Source: Bicyclus anynana
Lineage: Eukaryota; Arthropoda; Insecta; Lepidoptera; Nymphalidae
NCBI RefSeq assembly: GCF_947172395.1
Contig: NC_069095.1
Span: 7,254,001 to 7,318,000, forward strand
Direction of reading: 5' to 3'
DNA: 64,000 bases
Shown: piece by piece, positions 43,710-53,420 of the stretch
Layout of the letters: every line of letters starts with the position of its first letter
How positions within the stretch are numbered: position 1 is the stretch's first letter
Made by a program: the position numbers and the translations under genes
The notes under the pieces: generated by a model
The model's database searches: none
Told to the model about the DNA's origin: nothing
Seen by the model: the letters and a program-made list of their open reading frames with translations, nothing else

Positions 43710-44200
43710 TATAACGAGGGTTCAAAACTCTTCTTAGTCCGAGAATAGCCAAAACTAACTATCAATGTCAGGTTAGCAATACGCACCAGTTATATCTCAA
43801 GAATAGCTGAAACTGTTATTATAATTTAAGAAAATTTAAGACTAAGAATAGCAAATCACATATGGAAAAAACGAAATAGTAAAAATAAATAAAAAATAAT
43901 TAAACGAATTTTTTTTTAAACCGCCTTTTTTCTCGGAAAGTTTTACAAGCCAAATTCTTGGATGACAACGTCTGTCATGATCCGCTAGTAAAAGAAAACA
44001 AGTTAAAATTAGAAATTTTTATTTGTCCCCGTCAGTCATGAATGTATGCTAACATGATAGTTTTCCAGCATAATATAGAAACGCTGAGATTTTGGTATAT
44101 GTTTATTGGATCTTCATAGCTCAATGCTAAGAACAATGTCGATCACGTCTGCTTTAAAAAAATAACCGCATCTTAATCAGTCTATTAATTATGATGATGA
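43710..44200. other. unassigned AT-rich DNA
   Basis: No recognised feature. Confidence 0.4.
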
Positions 44201-44204
44201 TGCA

Positions 44205-44545
44205 ACAGACAGACAAACAGATAGACAAACGTCAAAGTTTTAACACCTCTTTTTACGGCGAGAGTCAATATAAAGATGGTGCCAACATAAAACCGACCTT
44301 GAACAGTTCAATGTTTATGATTTCCTTTACGCCTTACGACTTCCGGTGCTAATAGGTAATCGTCATTTTGAATCGTCTGCTGACGATGTCTATTTGTAGG
44401 TTAGTAGTATTTTAGATCGACAAAATGATACGAGATTGAGTGCGATGAAATCTCAAAGATTTTTAGGGTCCAGTACTCAAAGGGTAAAACTAGACCCTAT
44501 TATTAAGACTTTTATTAAGTACTTAGAACTGACTGCAAGGAATCG
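44205..44545 (+). repeat. dispersed repeat fragments (CAGACAGACAAACAG and ACTCAAAGGGTAAAACTAGA motifs)
   Basis: 44205-44270 resembles 34735-34825. 44455-44545 carries AGGGTCCAGTACTCAAAGGG and TAAAACTAGACCCTATTATT, a motif block common in lepidopteran repeats. Boundaries and class unknown. Confidence 0.35.
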
Positions 44546-44589
44546 CAGTAATTCGCATCCATACGTAGTTGATATCCCCTGGACTCTTA

Positions 44590-44775
44590 AGGAGCGTTTA
44601 GGCTCACGTTCCTGCATTCCACTGCGAAGTTATGGTTTGCCCTTTCAGCTTCCGTTTTCCCTACCACCTACAACATGGGCATCTTCAAGCCAAAAGTATT
44701 TGGACTTTCTAGACAAGCGCATTCCACCATTAGCTGCATCATTATTTACCATGATTGATAGCAGCCAAGCACAGA
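44590..44775 (+). pseudogene. eroded LINE C-terminus related to the copy at 32246
   Basis: Shares with 32246-32431 the order CATCTTCAAGxCAAxAGT, TCTAGxCAAGCGC and CTGCATCATTATTTACCATG(A)TTG, that is, the last codons and start of the 3' UTR. The 147-codon open frame at 44436-44879 crosses several repeat fragments and is not a gene. Confidence 0.45.
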
Positions 44776-44949
44776 AACCTTACAAGTTTATCCTACCCAC
44801 ATCTCAAACGTTTTCTACACGGCACTATAGAATTATGACGATGATGTCACGCCTTCTTAACGTGCTCTTAAGAAGGTGATACACTATCAATTTTCCAACT
44901 ACAGTCTGAAAAATTTTACTGAAAATTTCTTAAAAGAAAGCTTAATACT

Positions 44950-45010
44950 TCATATTCCGACCCAGGGCACTCAGGACCTCTTGATCCGAAGTTCCATAGT
45001 TAACCACCGG
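44950..45010 (-). mobile_element. SINE family C head, minus strand
   Basis: CCGACCCAGGGCACTCAGGA, CCTCTTGATCCGAAGTTCCA, TAGTTAACCACCGGACCGTA: the reversed tRNA-like region (B-box-like GAGTGCC, A-box-like TGGTTAACTATGG). Confidence 0.5.
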
Positions 45011-45094
45011 ACCGTACCAAACTGAACCGAAAGAAATCGCTTGTCAAATATCATGTCTAAATGCATATTAAAAAGAAGATAAGGACAAAAAAAA

Positions 45095-45172
45095 CGGTCT
45101 CGAGCGGTTTTCTTTAGAAGTCCATGAAAGAGGCCTATGTCCAGCAGTGGACTTCCATTGGCTGATAGTGAT
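45095..45172 (+). mobile_element. RTE-type LINE 3' terminus
   Basis: GGTCTCGAGCGGTTTTCTTT, AGAGGCCTATGTCCAGCAGT, GGACTTCCATTGGCTGATAG then TGATGAAGG. Confidence 0.85.
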
Positions 45173-45179
45173 GAAGGAC

Positions 45180-45495
45180 AAGAAATTAAATAAATAATAA
45201 CAAACAATCAAGTAAAAGCATATACTCGTAAGTACGTTGAAATGTATTTAAAATCTTGTATTTATGTTATTTAACTCAAGAACACACGTTTAACGTTCCC
45301 TTCATGAGAAAATTCTTAGATTGATATGAAATTAAATTGATGTGATGTGCATCAAAGGAATCAAAAGTCATTTGATTCCTTAATGGAATTCTATAATCAG
45401 ATTTATTCACATGAATATTATAAAGCTGTGCTAAAGTTTAAAGTATGATACTCAAAACAATACGAGTAGGTTTTTCAAAAATGTACAAGAATTGG
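45180..45495. other. unassigned DNA
   Basis: No recognised feature apart from a local near-palindromic TCAAAGGAATCAAAAGTCAT/TTGATTCCTT stretch at about 45350-45385. Confidence 0.4.
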
Positions 45496-45499
45496 AAAG

Positions 45500-45680
45500 T
45501 CAGAGGTGTTAGTACGTTTCCGTACCTTAGGGAAAACGTAAAGCCGTTGTCGGTTCTGTGCACTCTTTCCTTGTAGATATGTCAAAAGTGTCCCTTCGGA
45601 CTATGAGATAAAGGAAATTGATAGTACACCTGTGTTTATATACACACTTGTGCACTGTTTTATTTTCTGCGAGTATAGAT
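45500..45680 (+). mobile_element. SINE family C body-like fragment
   Basis: TCCGTACCTTAGGGAAAACG, TAAAGCCGTTGTCGGTTCTG and CACACTTGTGCACTG match the copy at 16564. Confidence 0.5.
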
Positions 45681-45684
45681 GCCC

Positions 45685-46370
45685 AAAATTCGGCTGAAAG
45701 GCCAAAATTCGGTATAATTAGTTCACGCTGTTAGGGCAATCATTTTAAATGTTATTCAGTATTATCAAGAGGGAAGGTAATGGAACAGGTAAGTTGCAGG
45801 TGTTTAATACGCTTATGCTGGCATTTAATACTCTTATGCTGAAATTACAAATTTACAAGCGATTCATCAGTGAGCTACGAGCTACGTCCATATTTGCATA
45901 TGAATACGGACAATTTACGAAGGAGGGCTACAGAGATATTTAATATTAGGTTTACACTATGTACATTGACATGGAAAAATAAAATATTAAATTAAAATCT
46001 TATAATAAATGTTTAAATACTTTAAATTAATTAATTAACTGTGGGATTGAATGAGTCATAATTTATATTCTGGACGTCAATAGTTTATTTATTTACACGT
46101 ATTCGTACACCACTACAAAGAATATAATACATATAACAGAATTACGGAAAACAGAATAGTTAAACTGAGTAAACATAACCATGTTCACTCAGATTAAATC
46201 ATCGTCTGAGCCTCACTGTAAGGGTAAAAAATAAAGTTAAAAATTATAACCCGATTACGTATAAAAAGGAATCTAAAAATTATATAATTCAGATAGAAAT
46301 CGAGACGTGAATAGGTACATAAATGGCCATGGTAGAGCTGTGGTCGCACCTACTGTAGGTTGAATGGAGT
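45685..46370. other. unassigned DNA
   Basis: No recognised gene or repeat. Confidence 0.4.
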
Positions 46371-46374
46371 TGGA

Positions 46375-46424
46375 GGTGTTCGTGGCATAATCACAAAGGG
46401 CTTTGTGATTATGCCACGAACACC
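46375..46424. repeat. perfect 24-bp inverted repeat (palindrome)
   Basis: GGTGTTCGTGGCATAATCAC AAAG, two G, then its exact reverse complement. No copy elsewhere in the window was noticed. Confidence 0.97.
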
Positions 46425-46429
46425 ACAAA

Positions 46430-46640
46430 GTATTTTGGCGTCGGGTAAAAAGGAACGTATGTGGTGTCAAAGCTAATGTCACTCTGACGGCCTTTTTAAA
46501 GTATCAACGACTTTTCTGTCGCCCGCAAACCTGCAAACGTATTTTCCGTTTTATACCGTCTATTCATAGGGTTAAACCATGTGTTTTATTAACCCTGGCC
46601 TTTACAGTTATTATATTTTTCATTATATTCTTCATATAAT
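46430..46640. other. unassigned DNA
   Basis: No recognised feature. Confidence 0.35.
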
Positions 46641-46645
46641 ATACA

Positions 46646-47280
46646 ATATACAGGGTTACCCGTAATTAATGGATTAAATGCACCACCTAACTGTCAACAT
46701 CTAAACAGTTAAAAATCTTTTAAAGTAAACGACTTTAATTTCGACAGCCTGTGTACCGTCGCAGCAGCGATACACTCACACAATAATTCTATCGTTTATT
46801 AAACTACCCTGTTCTTTTTTTTCTCTTTTTATTTGTTATTTATTTTTTATAATATTGTTTAACCAGTGCACAGTAAAACCAACTGTGGCTTGTGTTGTAT
46901 CATGGTTAGGCTTAATTTAAATATGTATTTTGTAGAATAATAGATAAATAAATCTAAACTTATTTGATTAGTTTAAAAAAACATTCATATGACCAATTTA
47001 TATTCTTTTAGATTTTTTTCAATTTTTCTATATTGAATCAGTTTTGTCAATGTTGTAGCTGCTGTAATTAGGATTTTAAAGATCTAATTTTGGTCAAACA
47101 TCACGTAGAAGATTATCATTGTGTTAAAATACACTATTTTTTATATATAACGTTTTATTTGTTTTGCAGAAGAAGTTTTGAGTGTAATAATTATTATTTA
47201 TTTTTGTAAGATGATCTGATTAAAAAAAATACATTATATATAAAAAGTTTTGACCTAAAAAGCATTTTTTGACTAGTGTA
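46646..47280 (+). mobile_element. related copy of the CAGGGTG...CCGTAATTAATGG element, longer, right end lost
   Basis: Starts TACAGGGTTACCCGTAATTA ATGGAT, as at 4797. It shares TTGTAGCTGCTGTAATTAGG and ATTTTAAAGATCTAATTTTG. It carries about 200 bp of extra interior, including CACAGTAAAACCAACTGTGG, which is also found reversed at 58435. No right terminal repeat was found. Confidence 0.6.
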
Positions 47281-47284
47281 ACCC

Positions 47285-47785
47285 ACGTCAGTTCTAAACG
47301 ATCTACCATACCCTCTTTCGCACACCAAAATCGTTTGCCATTATAAATTAAACTGATAGTTTAGGTTCGGTTCTGTGCTTGTTGTAATTTTCCAAAGTAG
47401 TTTTTTTTTAATAGAAAACCATCCAATACCTTACCGACCAGTGCGATTTATAAATACAAACGTTTAATATTAAGAGTGTGCAATATGTAATTTGGTGGTT
47501 ACAAATGGTTCTGGATCGCAGATTCTGGAAAAGTTAGGAGCCTGATATTTGGGTAAATGATATTTCAAAGTGTTAGCTTCGTTATGGCTATACAAAATAC
47601 ACAATTTGTAAAACTTTTCTCGATAATTTATTTTTTTGAAAAATACTTGTTTTGCTCACATTTTGCTTTCAATCTCAGGAAAAGCAAACTTTTTTTCTTA
47701 AATTTTTGTTTTGTATAGAAAATTAGGTATATACCTTGAACACGACCATTTTGTTTTTCGTTATGTTGTTTAATTTACTTGCAAT
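47285..47785. other. unassigned AT-rich DNA
   Basis: No recognised feature. Confidence 0.4.
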
Positions 47786-47789
47786 TAGG

Positions 47790-48140
47790 TAAAAATGGTT
47801 TTGGCGCTCACGTCATAAAATTTGCGTCGCGCGTCAATCGCTCCGTGCTTTTCACTCACGTAAAAGTCATAATTCGGCGTCTCGTTTGCGCTTTGAATTT
47901 TATCCATATCGTACCGACGCGCTGCGCGCTCTTAATATTAACAAGTCAAACTATTCAAACATTCAGTTTTACATAACAACATTCGCATACAAAGGTAAGA
48001 GCATAGAAATAGGAGTGAAAATTATTTTGGCCGTCGGGCGGCTGGCAGCCTTTCAATCGGCGAGCGCACTCGAGTTCGATCGCAGCTAGCGACACACTTA
48101 CAACCCAAAAATACTTTGCGCTTGTGAAATGATGACCGCT
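47790..48140 (+). promoter_or_regulatory. CpG-rich block, possible promoter / first exon
   Basis: Frequent CpG and GCGC motifs in an AT-rich setting, and no match to the repeats. An arthropod initiator-like ATTCAGTTTT lies at 47960-47969, and CATACAAAG|GTAAGAG at 47994 is a good splice donor, so a short 5' exon is possible. A second CpG-dense part follows (48035-48090). No protein is recognised. Confidence 0.3.
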
Positions 48141-48159
48141 GGAATTTTATATATCCACA

Positions 48160-48414
48160 ATGTGCCTCGGAGATGAACAACTGTTGCCAATTGCTTACGT
48201 TCGCGTTGCGTTTATTGTTTGCATTTCGTTTACGTGTCTTATGGGGTATACTGTAGCGAAAATACTATTCCGACCTCGTTGGCGCATCGGTTCTCAACCT
48301 CTCGAAACTCGGGCCATTAGAGTTAAGTATGTCCTCAATTTTCGAACGGAAACTTGGATTTATTTAGTGAAACGTTTTCAGGCTTTGTCGAATTATCTTT
48401 GTAGAAGTATCTAA
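48160..48414 (+). CDS. hypothetical 84-codon open frame with one membrane segment
   Basis: Opens with ATG just downstream of TTTTATATAT and of the CpG-rich block, and ends TAA. Residues about 13-37 (VRVAFIVCISFTCLMGYTVA) are hydrophobic enough for one transmembrane helix, followed by a basic stretch. I do not recognise the family. It is free of known repeats, ends before the SINE at 48509, and its surroundings look promoter-like, but a random open frame of this length is not unusual. Confidence 0.2.
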   Translation: MCLGDEQLLPIAYVRVAFIVCISFTCLMGYTVAKILFRPRWRIGSQPLETRAIRVKYVLNFRTETWIYLVKRFQALSNYLCRSI

Positions 48415-48499
48415 TCAATGGTTATGTTTGTGTCTAGTTTTCAGCCCTACCCTCTAGATGTTGATCGATTTTTTTGACTACTGTAAAATATGAGTGTCA

Positions 48500-48825
48500 T
48501 AACGATTTCATCATTATCAACTCATATTCGTCTCACTGCTGAGTTCGGGTCTCCTCTCAGAATGAGAGGGGTTAGGCCAATAGTCCACTACGCTGGCCCA
48601 ATGCGGATTGGTAGACTTCACACACGCAGAGAATTAAGAAAATTATTTGGTATGCAGGTCTCCTCACGATATTTTTCCTTCAATGTTTGAGACACGTGAT
48701 ATTTAATTTCTTAAAATGCGCACAACCGAAAAGTTTGAGGTGCATGCCTCGGACCGGATTCGAACCCACACCCTCCGGAATCGGAGGCAGAGATATGCAC
48801 TGGGCTAGAACGGCTCTAACGATTT
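48500..48825 (-). mobile_element. SINE family B, full length with 9-bp target-site duplication, minus strand
   Basis: The element spans 48509-48816. TAACGATTT occurs at 48500-48508 and 48817-48825. Reversed head: GGACCGGATTCGAACCCACA; a small deletion removes part of the A-box region (GAGATATGCACTGGGCTA). Confidence 0.95.
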
Positions 48826-48829
48826 AAAC

Positions 48830-49305
48830 AATGGCAACTTTGAACCAAAGAAATCCGAAGCACACACATAATATTTTGTTTAAAAAATTGTTTTAATATT
48901 AACCAGTTGTACTTTTCTGGTAATATTTCATTACATAAAACCCAAGAATTTATTTTGCAAACGTCAATTCAATTACCAACATCGTCTTTATAGCTTCAGA
49001 GTGAATCTTTATTATATTGAAACAGCTGTGTTCTCTCATCTCGATTATAGTGCATTCACGTCCACGATTTGTTAAAGAACCAATACGTAGTATAATTTAA
49101 TATCCAATATCTCTTACCCGTAATTCAGACTACACCGCACCTGCGTCTACACATGCAAAATAATAGAAAATTTACCAGCCTCGGCCTTGCGAAACTTTAC
49201 ATAACAAGATATATTATATTTGTTATTTTTTTTAGTAAAATCTTCAACAATGTAACACAGGATTTTCTTTACTTAAGTGCTTAGGATAAGTGCTTTATTA
49301 TAAAA
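48830..49305. other. unassigned DNA
   Basis: No recognised feature. Confidence 0.4.
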
Positions 49306-49307
49306 TC

Positions 49308-49441
49308 CGGTGGACCGAGGATATCAAGCGGGTTGCAGGGATCCGCTAGATGCTGACGGCTCGAGACCGTTGTGATTGGAGGTCCATGCAAGAGGCCTAT
49401 GTCCAGCAGTGGACGTCCATCGGCTGGTAATGATAATGAAT
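49308..49441 (+). mobile_element. RTE-type LINE 3' end
   Basis: GGTGGACCGAGGATATCAAG, CGGGTTGCAGGGATCCGCTA, TGTGATTGGAGGTCCATGCA, AGAGGCCTATGTCCAGCAGT and CGGCTGGTAATGATAATG. A clean 3' terminus, useful as a reference for the family. Confidence 0.92.
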
Positions 49442-49497
49442 ATTATATAGAAGCGTCTTCGAACTATATGCTCCGCCCATTGCCTTTTTATAGTATT

Positions 49498-49812
49498 ACT
49501 AAAGAGCGATAGCCCAGTGGATATGACCTCTGCCTCCGATTCCGGAGGGTGTGGGTTCGAATCCGGTTCGGGGTATGCACCTCCAACTTTTCAGTTGTGA
49601 AGAAGAAATTAAATATCACGTTTCTCAATCGGTGAAGGAAAACATCGTGAGGAGACCTGCATAAAAAAAAATTATCTTCATTCTCTGCGTCTGTGAAGTC
49701 TGCCAATGTCATTGGGCCAGCGTGGTGGACTATTGGTCTAACCCCTCTCATTATGAGAGGGGACTCGAGCTCAGCAGTGAGCCCAATATGGGTTGATGAC
49801 GACGACTAAAGA
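49498..49812 (+). mobile_element. SINE family B, full length with 8-bp target-site duplication
   Basis: The element spans 49506-49804. ACTAAAGA occurs at 49498-49505 and 49805-49812. Head GCGATAGCCCAGTGGATATG and GGGTTCGAATCCGGTTCGGG. A small deletion removes the GTGCATTTTA block. Tail GGTTGATGACGACG. Confidence 0.93.
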
Positions 49813-49814
49813 TT

Positions 49815-50225
49815 TAAATCACAAAGAAAATTATTTTGCAATTTTATATATTATATTAAGGAAGGTAAAAAGTTAAAAGGAAAAAAACTCACGATAAACT
49901 TAATGAATTTCATATTTCATATTTAGTAAATTTTCTCTCCAATTTTAATACTTTTAACATCTGCGTGTTTACTCAATAAATTCCACGATTAAGCGAAGTA
50001 CCATAAAGTCAATTGACTGCTGTATATTCTACATTATCTTCGTCGTCAGTGAGCATTAAAAATATTTCACCCTCCGTTTATTTTTGCGCTTCTACCGAGA
50101 ATGCAAAACGTAAACATTCTTGTGTTTTCTTTAAATCAATAATACGTAGGATGTTTTGTATTTTTGTATTAATGTAAGTGCTAGTGTAGCATGTTATATT
50201 TGCATTTTATCTCCACAGTGAGCTT
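49815..50225. other. unassigned AT-rich DNA
   Basis: No recognised feature. Confidence 0.4.
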
Positions 50226-50480
50226 TTTTCTTCCTAGAAATTTGCCGTGAAAATTCTCCGAGACTTGGAGAGCACGTCTCAAACCCACGAGCTTGAGGGC
50301 GCCCAGACTGATACACTCAGGCTAAAACAACATTCTGGCCCTATAAGCCGAGCTCCAAGTCTCAGAGAAGACGTCCTTAGAGAGTCGTTCCGCCCACATC
50401 TTCTGCTTCTGCCTTCGGGCCCCATCAGGCGATGCTTCTGCGCTCGTCCAAATTTCATTCATTAATTCCGAGTCGAATAA
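50226..50480. other. unassigned GC-richer block, possibly coding on the minus strand
   Basis: The block is GC-richer than its flanks. The minus frame reads MNEIWTSAEASPDGARRQKQ, KMWAERLSKDVFSETWSSAY, which is basic and low in stops. It resembles a retroelement or a short exon, but no family can be named. GAGACTTGGAGAGC and its inverse recur inside. Confidence 0.25.
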
Positions 50481-50484
50481 GATA

Positions 50485-50649
50485 TCTATACTAATATTAT
50501 AAAGAGGTAAAGTTTGTGAGGTTGTTGTATTATCTGGATCTACTAAACCAATTATGAAAATTCTTTTACCGATAGAAGGCCACCGTTTTTGCAAGTATCG
50601 TAGGCTATATTATATAACGGGAATTACGCGAGTGAAACCGCAAGGCTAG
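50485..50649 (+). mobile_element. Helitron-like repeat, short divergent variant
   Basis: Starts TCTATACTAATATTATAAAG after an A (50484) and ends GAAACCGCAAGGCTAG before a T (50650). The interior (GTAAAGTTTGTGAGGTTGTT) differs from subfamily one and resembles the copies at 55310 and 61175. Confidence 0.75.
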
Positions 50650-50990
50650 TACATATTTTTCCTTTTTTTATTGAGAAAGAATACAATAAAGAACTTAAGC
50701 CAACTTATCCTAATAACTATACAAATCATGCCCACGTGGAATGGTGGCAAGAATACTGGCTGCATTTCCGCGCTGGACAGCCAGACTGATCCTTTGCGCA
50801 AAAAATGAGCCAGCCCTTCTGTCACCAGTCGAGGCAACTAGCCGCGGTGAAATGATTCGGTAAAATTTTTGGCACTGCGGCTGCATGGCCCAAGGGTCTC
50901 CACGGCAAAAGATACAAATATGTAAATTTCTGTCAGAAAGGCATTCTTGAGCCACTTACCGGTTTCAGCTTTTGCGGCGGTCTTGATTCT
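50650..50990 (-). pseudogene. LINE C-terminus and 3' UTR, minus strand
   Basis: Minus frame ending at 50710: QECLSDRNLHICIFCRGDPW, AMQPQCQKFYRIISPRLVAS, TGDRRAGSFFAQRISLAVQR, GNAASILATIPRGHDLYSY. The 'R-A-G-S-x-x-A-Q-R-I-S-x-A-x-Q-R-G-N-A-A-S' block is a familiar C-terminal signature of insect non-LTR retrotransposons. The 3' UTR ends in a reversed TTGTATTCTTTCTCAATAAA tail. It lies immediately beside a Helitron-like unit; 5'-truncated. Confidence 0.7.
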
Positions 50991-50999
50991 GTCTCCCTG

Positions 51000-51495
51000 A
51001 TATACACGGTGATTTTCAAATCAAATATATTATTTTTTCTCAGAAAACTCAACTTTTTCAACCAAGTCAAATGCAAACCTATTACTGGTTATATCGATAC
51101 ATGCATTTAAAGGAGTTCTTAATATATTGTTAAAATAGCATTTATGTCAGAGTACTTTAACGACATTTAATTTGCCAAGTTATATGTAGCACCTGCGACT
51201 TTGTACAATTGTAGCCATTTGCATTTCCCATTACGTTTGTTTCCGCACTGAAAAATACTAATTTGTTCATTCGCTTTATATTAAAGGTATTTAAATTGAA
51301 CACTCATTAATTTGTGCACCACATTTTCGTAAATGATATAAATATGTAGTATCGAACAATTATTGTGTCTCTTTTAATCCAAAAATATAACCGCACACTT
51401 TCGAGTTCGTAAGTAAGAATTCGTATATCTGTATGTGTGTTATCCAATCACGCAAAATCGAATTCTGGAAAACGGTTTATTTCTGTGTGTTTTGT
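51000..51495. other. unassigned AT-rich DNA
   Basis: No recognised feature. Confidence 0.4.
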
Positions 51496-51519
51496 AAAAT
51501 CATTTTTTATTTTCTCGTA

Positions 51520-51680
51520 TGAAAACAAGTTTGGAGCCCTCGTAACTTTAATTTTAAGTTTTCGAATAATTATTATCACCATTATCTTAAGTTTAATATT
51601 ATTTACCTGACGTTTCGAAAGAGCTCGTAAACTAAGTATATTTGAAATAAATTAATTTTGACTTTAACTTGGACTTTGCA
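51520..51680 (+). mobile_element. LINE 3' terminus (TTTGAAATAAATxAATTTTGAC type)
   Basis: TTTGGAGCCCTCGTAACTTT, AATTTTAAGTTTTCGAATAA, ACGTTTCGAAAGAGCTCGTA and TGAAATAAATTAATTTTGAC. The copy at 60350 is nearly identical. Confidence 0.75.
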
Positions 51681-51684
51681 CCGC

Positions 51685-52545
51685 GTTTTACCACCGTAGA
51701 TTTGAATCCTGTGACGGTATCTAGATTATAATAATCGATCTCAGTACCAAAGTTCGTCCAAGTATAATCTGCCCCGATTGAGTACAAAACATCCACACAT
51801 TGATTACCAAGACAGCTTATTAAAAACTTGTTTTTCAGTACAAATTTAAAATACTTTTATGTCAAATATACTTTGGCTTAGGCACTTTTCGGCACATCTA
51901 TCAATTGTACGAGTATTTATGATAAAACACTCACTGATAACTTTGCTTTCTATAGGCAAAAAGAATTTTCAAAATCAGTTTAGTTGGTCGAGTACTCACG
52001 CGTCTCCTTGATATCCGCATAAACAAACTTTATTCATAATTTGTATTTCAAAATTTAACACTAACAACAATTACATAAATTAATATAATAATCAATAATT
52101 ACCAATAAAAAAAATACTACATCTTATTTCTTTAGTTTTTGTGAACAGTTTTTAAAATATATAAAAACTTAAGACGCCATTTTTCTTGAATAATATTGAA
52201 AGTTACTGATGCGACGCTTCGTGTGGTAATGTGGGACTAATGTAAAATCTTCGTGTGGGACTCGAGAATGTATTTGTTTTTGAATTTTGTATTTGTGACG
52301 GATACGACACCGTCGTGTTCCGTGCGCTCCATCTGCCTATTATTGATTAATCTGTGATTAATAGTAATGATTGGAGTCAATTATATTAACATAAATTGAA
52401 TACGTGCCTGTTACGTTGGTCTGCTTGCTTGCATAATTATTTCGATTCAATAGATACTAAATTAGTCTAACTAGAAATCGTGCTGAAACATTTGAAATTA
52501 CAATAACGAGGGCTTTCAGTTAGACAAACTGAAAATTGTATCTTG
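51685..52545. other. unassigned AT-rich DNA
   Basis: No recognised feature. Confidence 0.4.
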
Positions 52546-52548
52546 TTT

Positions 52549-52785
52549 TATTCTTTACTTTAATCAGGTGGTTGTAAGTAATGATGCAGTCTAAAAGTGG
52601 AATTCATAGATGTTGTAGGGGCACCCCCAGGCGATCATTCAGCCGCTGAGTGTCAAATTTAACCTCTATTTGTTTGAGAATTTTACATTCAGCGGGTGAA
52701 TGATTCCCTGGGGGTGCCCCTACAACGTCTATGAATTCCACTGTAAGATGAAACTGCGAGGGGGTAACTTATTAGGAGTAGGATA
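52549..52785 (-). mobile_element. SINE family A tail fragment, minus strand, split by a MITE
   Basis: AATCAGGTGGTTGTAAGTAA, TGATGCAGTCTAA lies left of the MITE. TAAGATGAAACTGCGAGGGG and GTAACTTATTAGGAGTAGGA lies right of it. Rejoined, the order matches the reversed SINE A tail. Confidence 0.8.
52595..52743. mobile_element. MITE with about 60-bp inverted repeats and TAA target duplication
   Basis: Left end AAGTGGAATTCATAGATGTT, GTAGGGGCACCCCCAGGCGA. The right arm is the inverted copy with few changes (GGGTGCCCCTACAACGTCTA, TGAATTCCACTG). TAA is present on both sides (52592-52594, 52744-52746). Because the host is a SINE A tail whose intact sequence is known, the duplication can be read directly. 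A 3-bp TAA duplication fits PIF/Harbinger-type MITEs. Confidence 0.85.
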
Positions 52786-52798
52786 ATTCGGTAGGTAA

Positions 52799-53170
52799 TC
52801 CTACTAATATTATAAACGCGAAAGTTTGTATGGATATATGTTTGGACGTTTGTTTGGATGTTCGTTTAGATGTTGGTTTGGATGTTTGTCATTCTTTAAC
52901 GCCGCTACTACTGAAGCAATTTGGCTGAAATTCATGCAAAAAATCCATGGATTCTCGAGATTTGCGAAAACCTGATGATTTTGATGGTATGAATGTTTGT
53001 TACTTTTTCACGCTTCGGATGAAGAACCGAATCACCTGAAATTTGAAGCAGAGATAGATTATAGTCTGGATTAACACATAGGCTACTTTTTATCCCGGAA
53101 AAACCCATGGTTCCCGGAGGATTTGTAAAAAACTGAATTTCACGCGGACGAAGTCGCACGCGTCCGCTGG
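52799..53170 (+). mobile_element. Helitron-like repeat, second subfamily, with internal GGATGTTTGTTT minisatellite
   Basis: Starts TCCTACTAATATTATAAACG after an A and ends GCGTCCGCTGG before a T (CTRR-type end, CTGG). The interior contains several GGATGTTxGTTT units (52853-52892), then CCCGGAAAAACCCATGGTTC and CACGCGGACGAAGTCGCACG. The open frame at 52932-53159 (minus) lies within it and is not a gene. Confidence 0.75.
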
Positions 53171-53174
53171 TGTA

Positions 53175-53415
53175 TTAGTGTATCGTAATTAAGAAAGTGT
53201 TTATATTTTGTTAGCAAGTTTTAAGAAAACAATTTATGTTATAGTAAGACTGACTGAGTGGTACGTGGAACACATCCCGGCTTTAGACAGGTATTAACAC
53301 ACTGATCCGCGCTCTACTTACTTGAATATTTTATAAAATATTCAGACGGTATGTACTTGTATCTACTCTTGGATACATTATTTCTGAAATGGCACGAATT
53401 TACTCAATCTTATTA
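53175..53415. other. unassigned DNA
   Basis: No recognised feature. Confidence 0.4.
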
Positions 53416-53420
53416 CTTTA

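Noticed and set aside
44436..44879. 147-codon open frame, the second longest after the lipase
   Set aside because: It crosses a dispersed repeat and an eroded LINE end read in a non-native frame; no family motif of its own.
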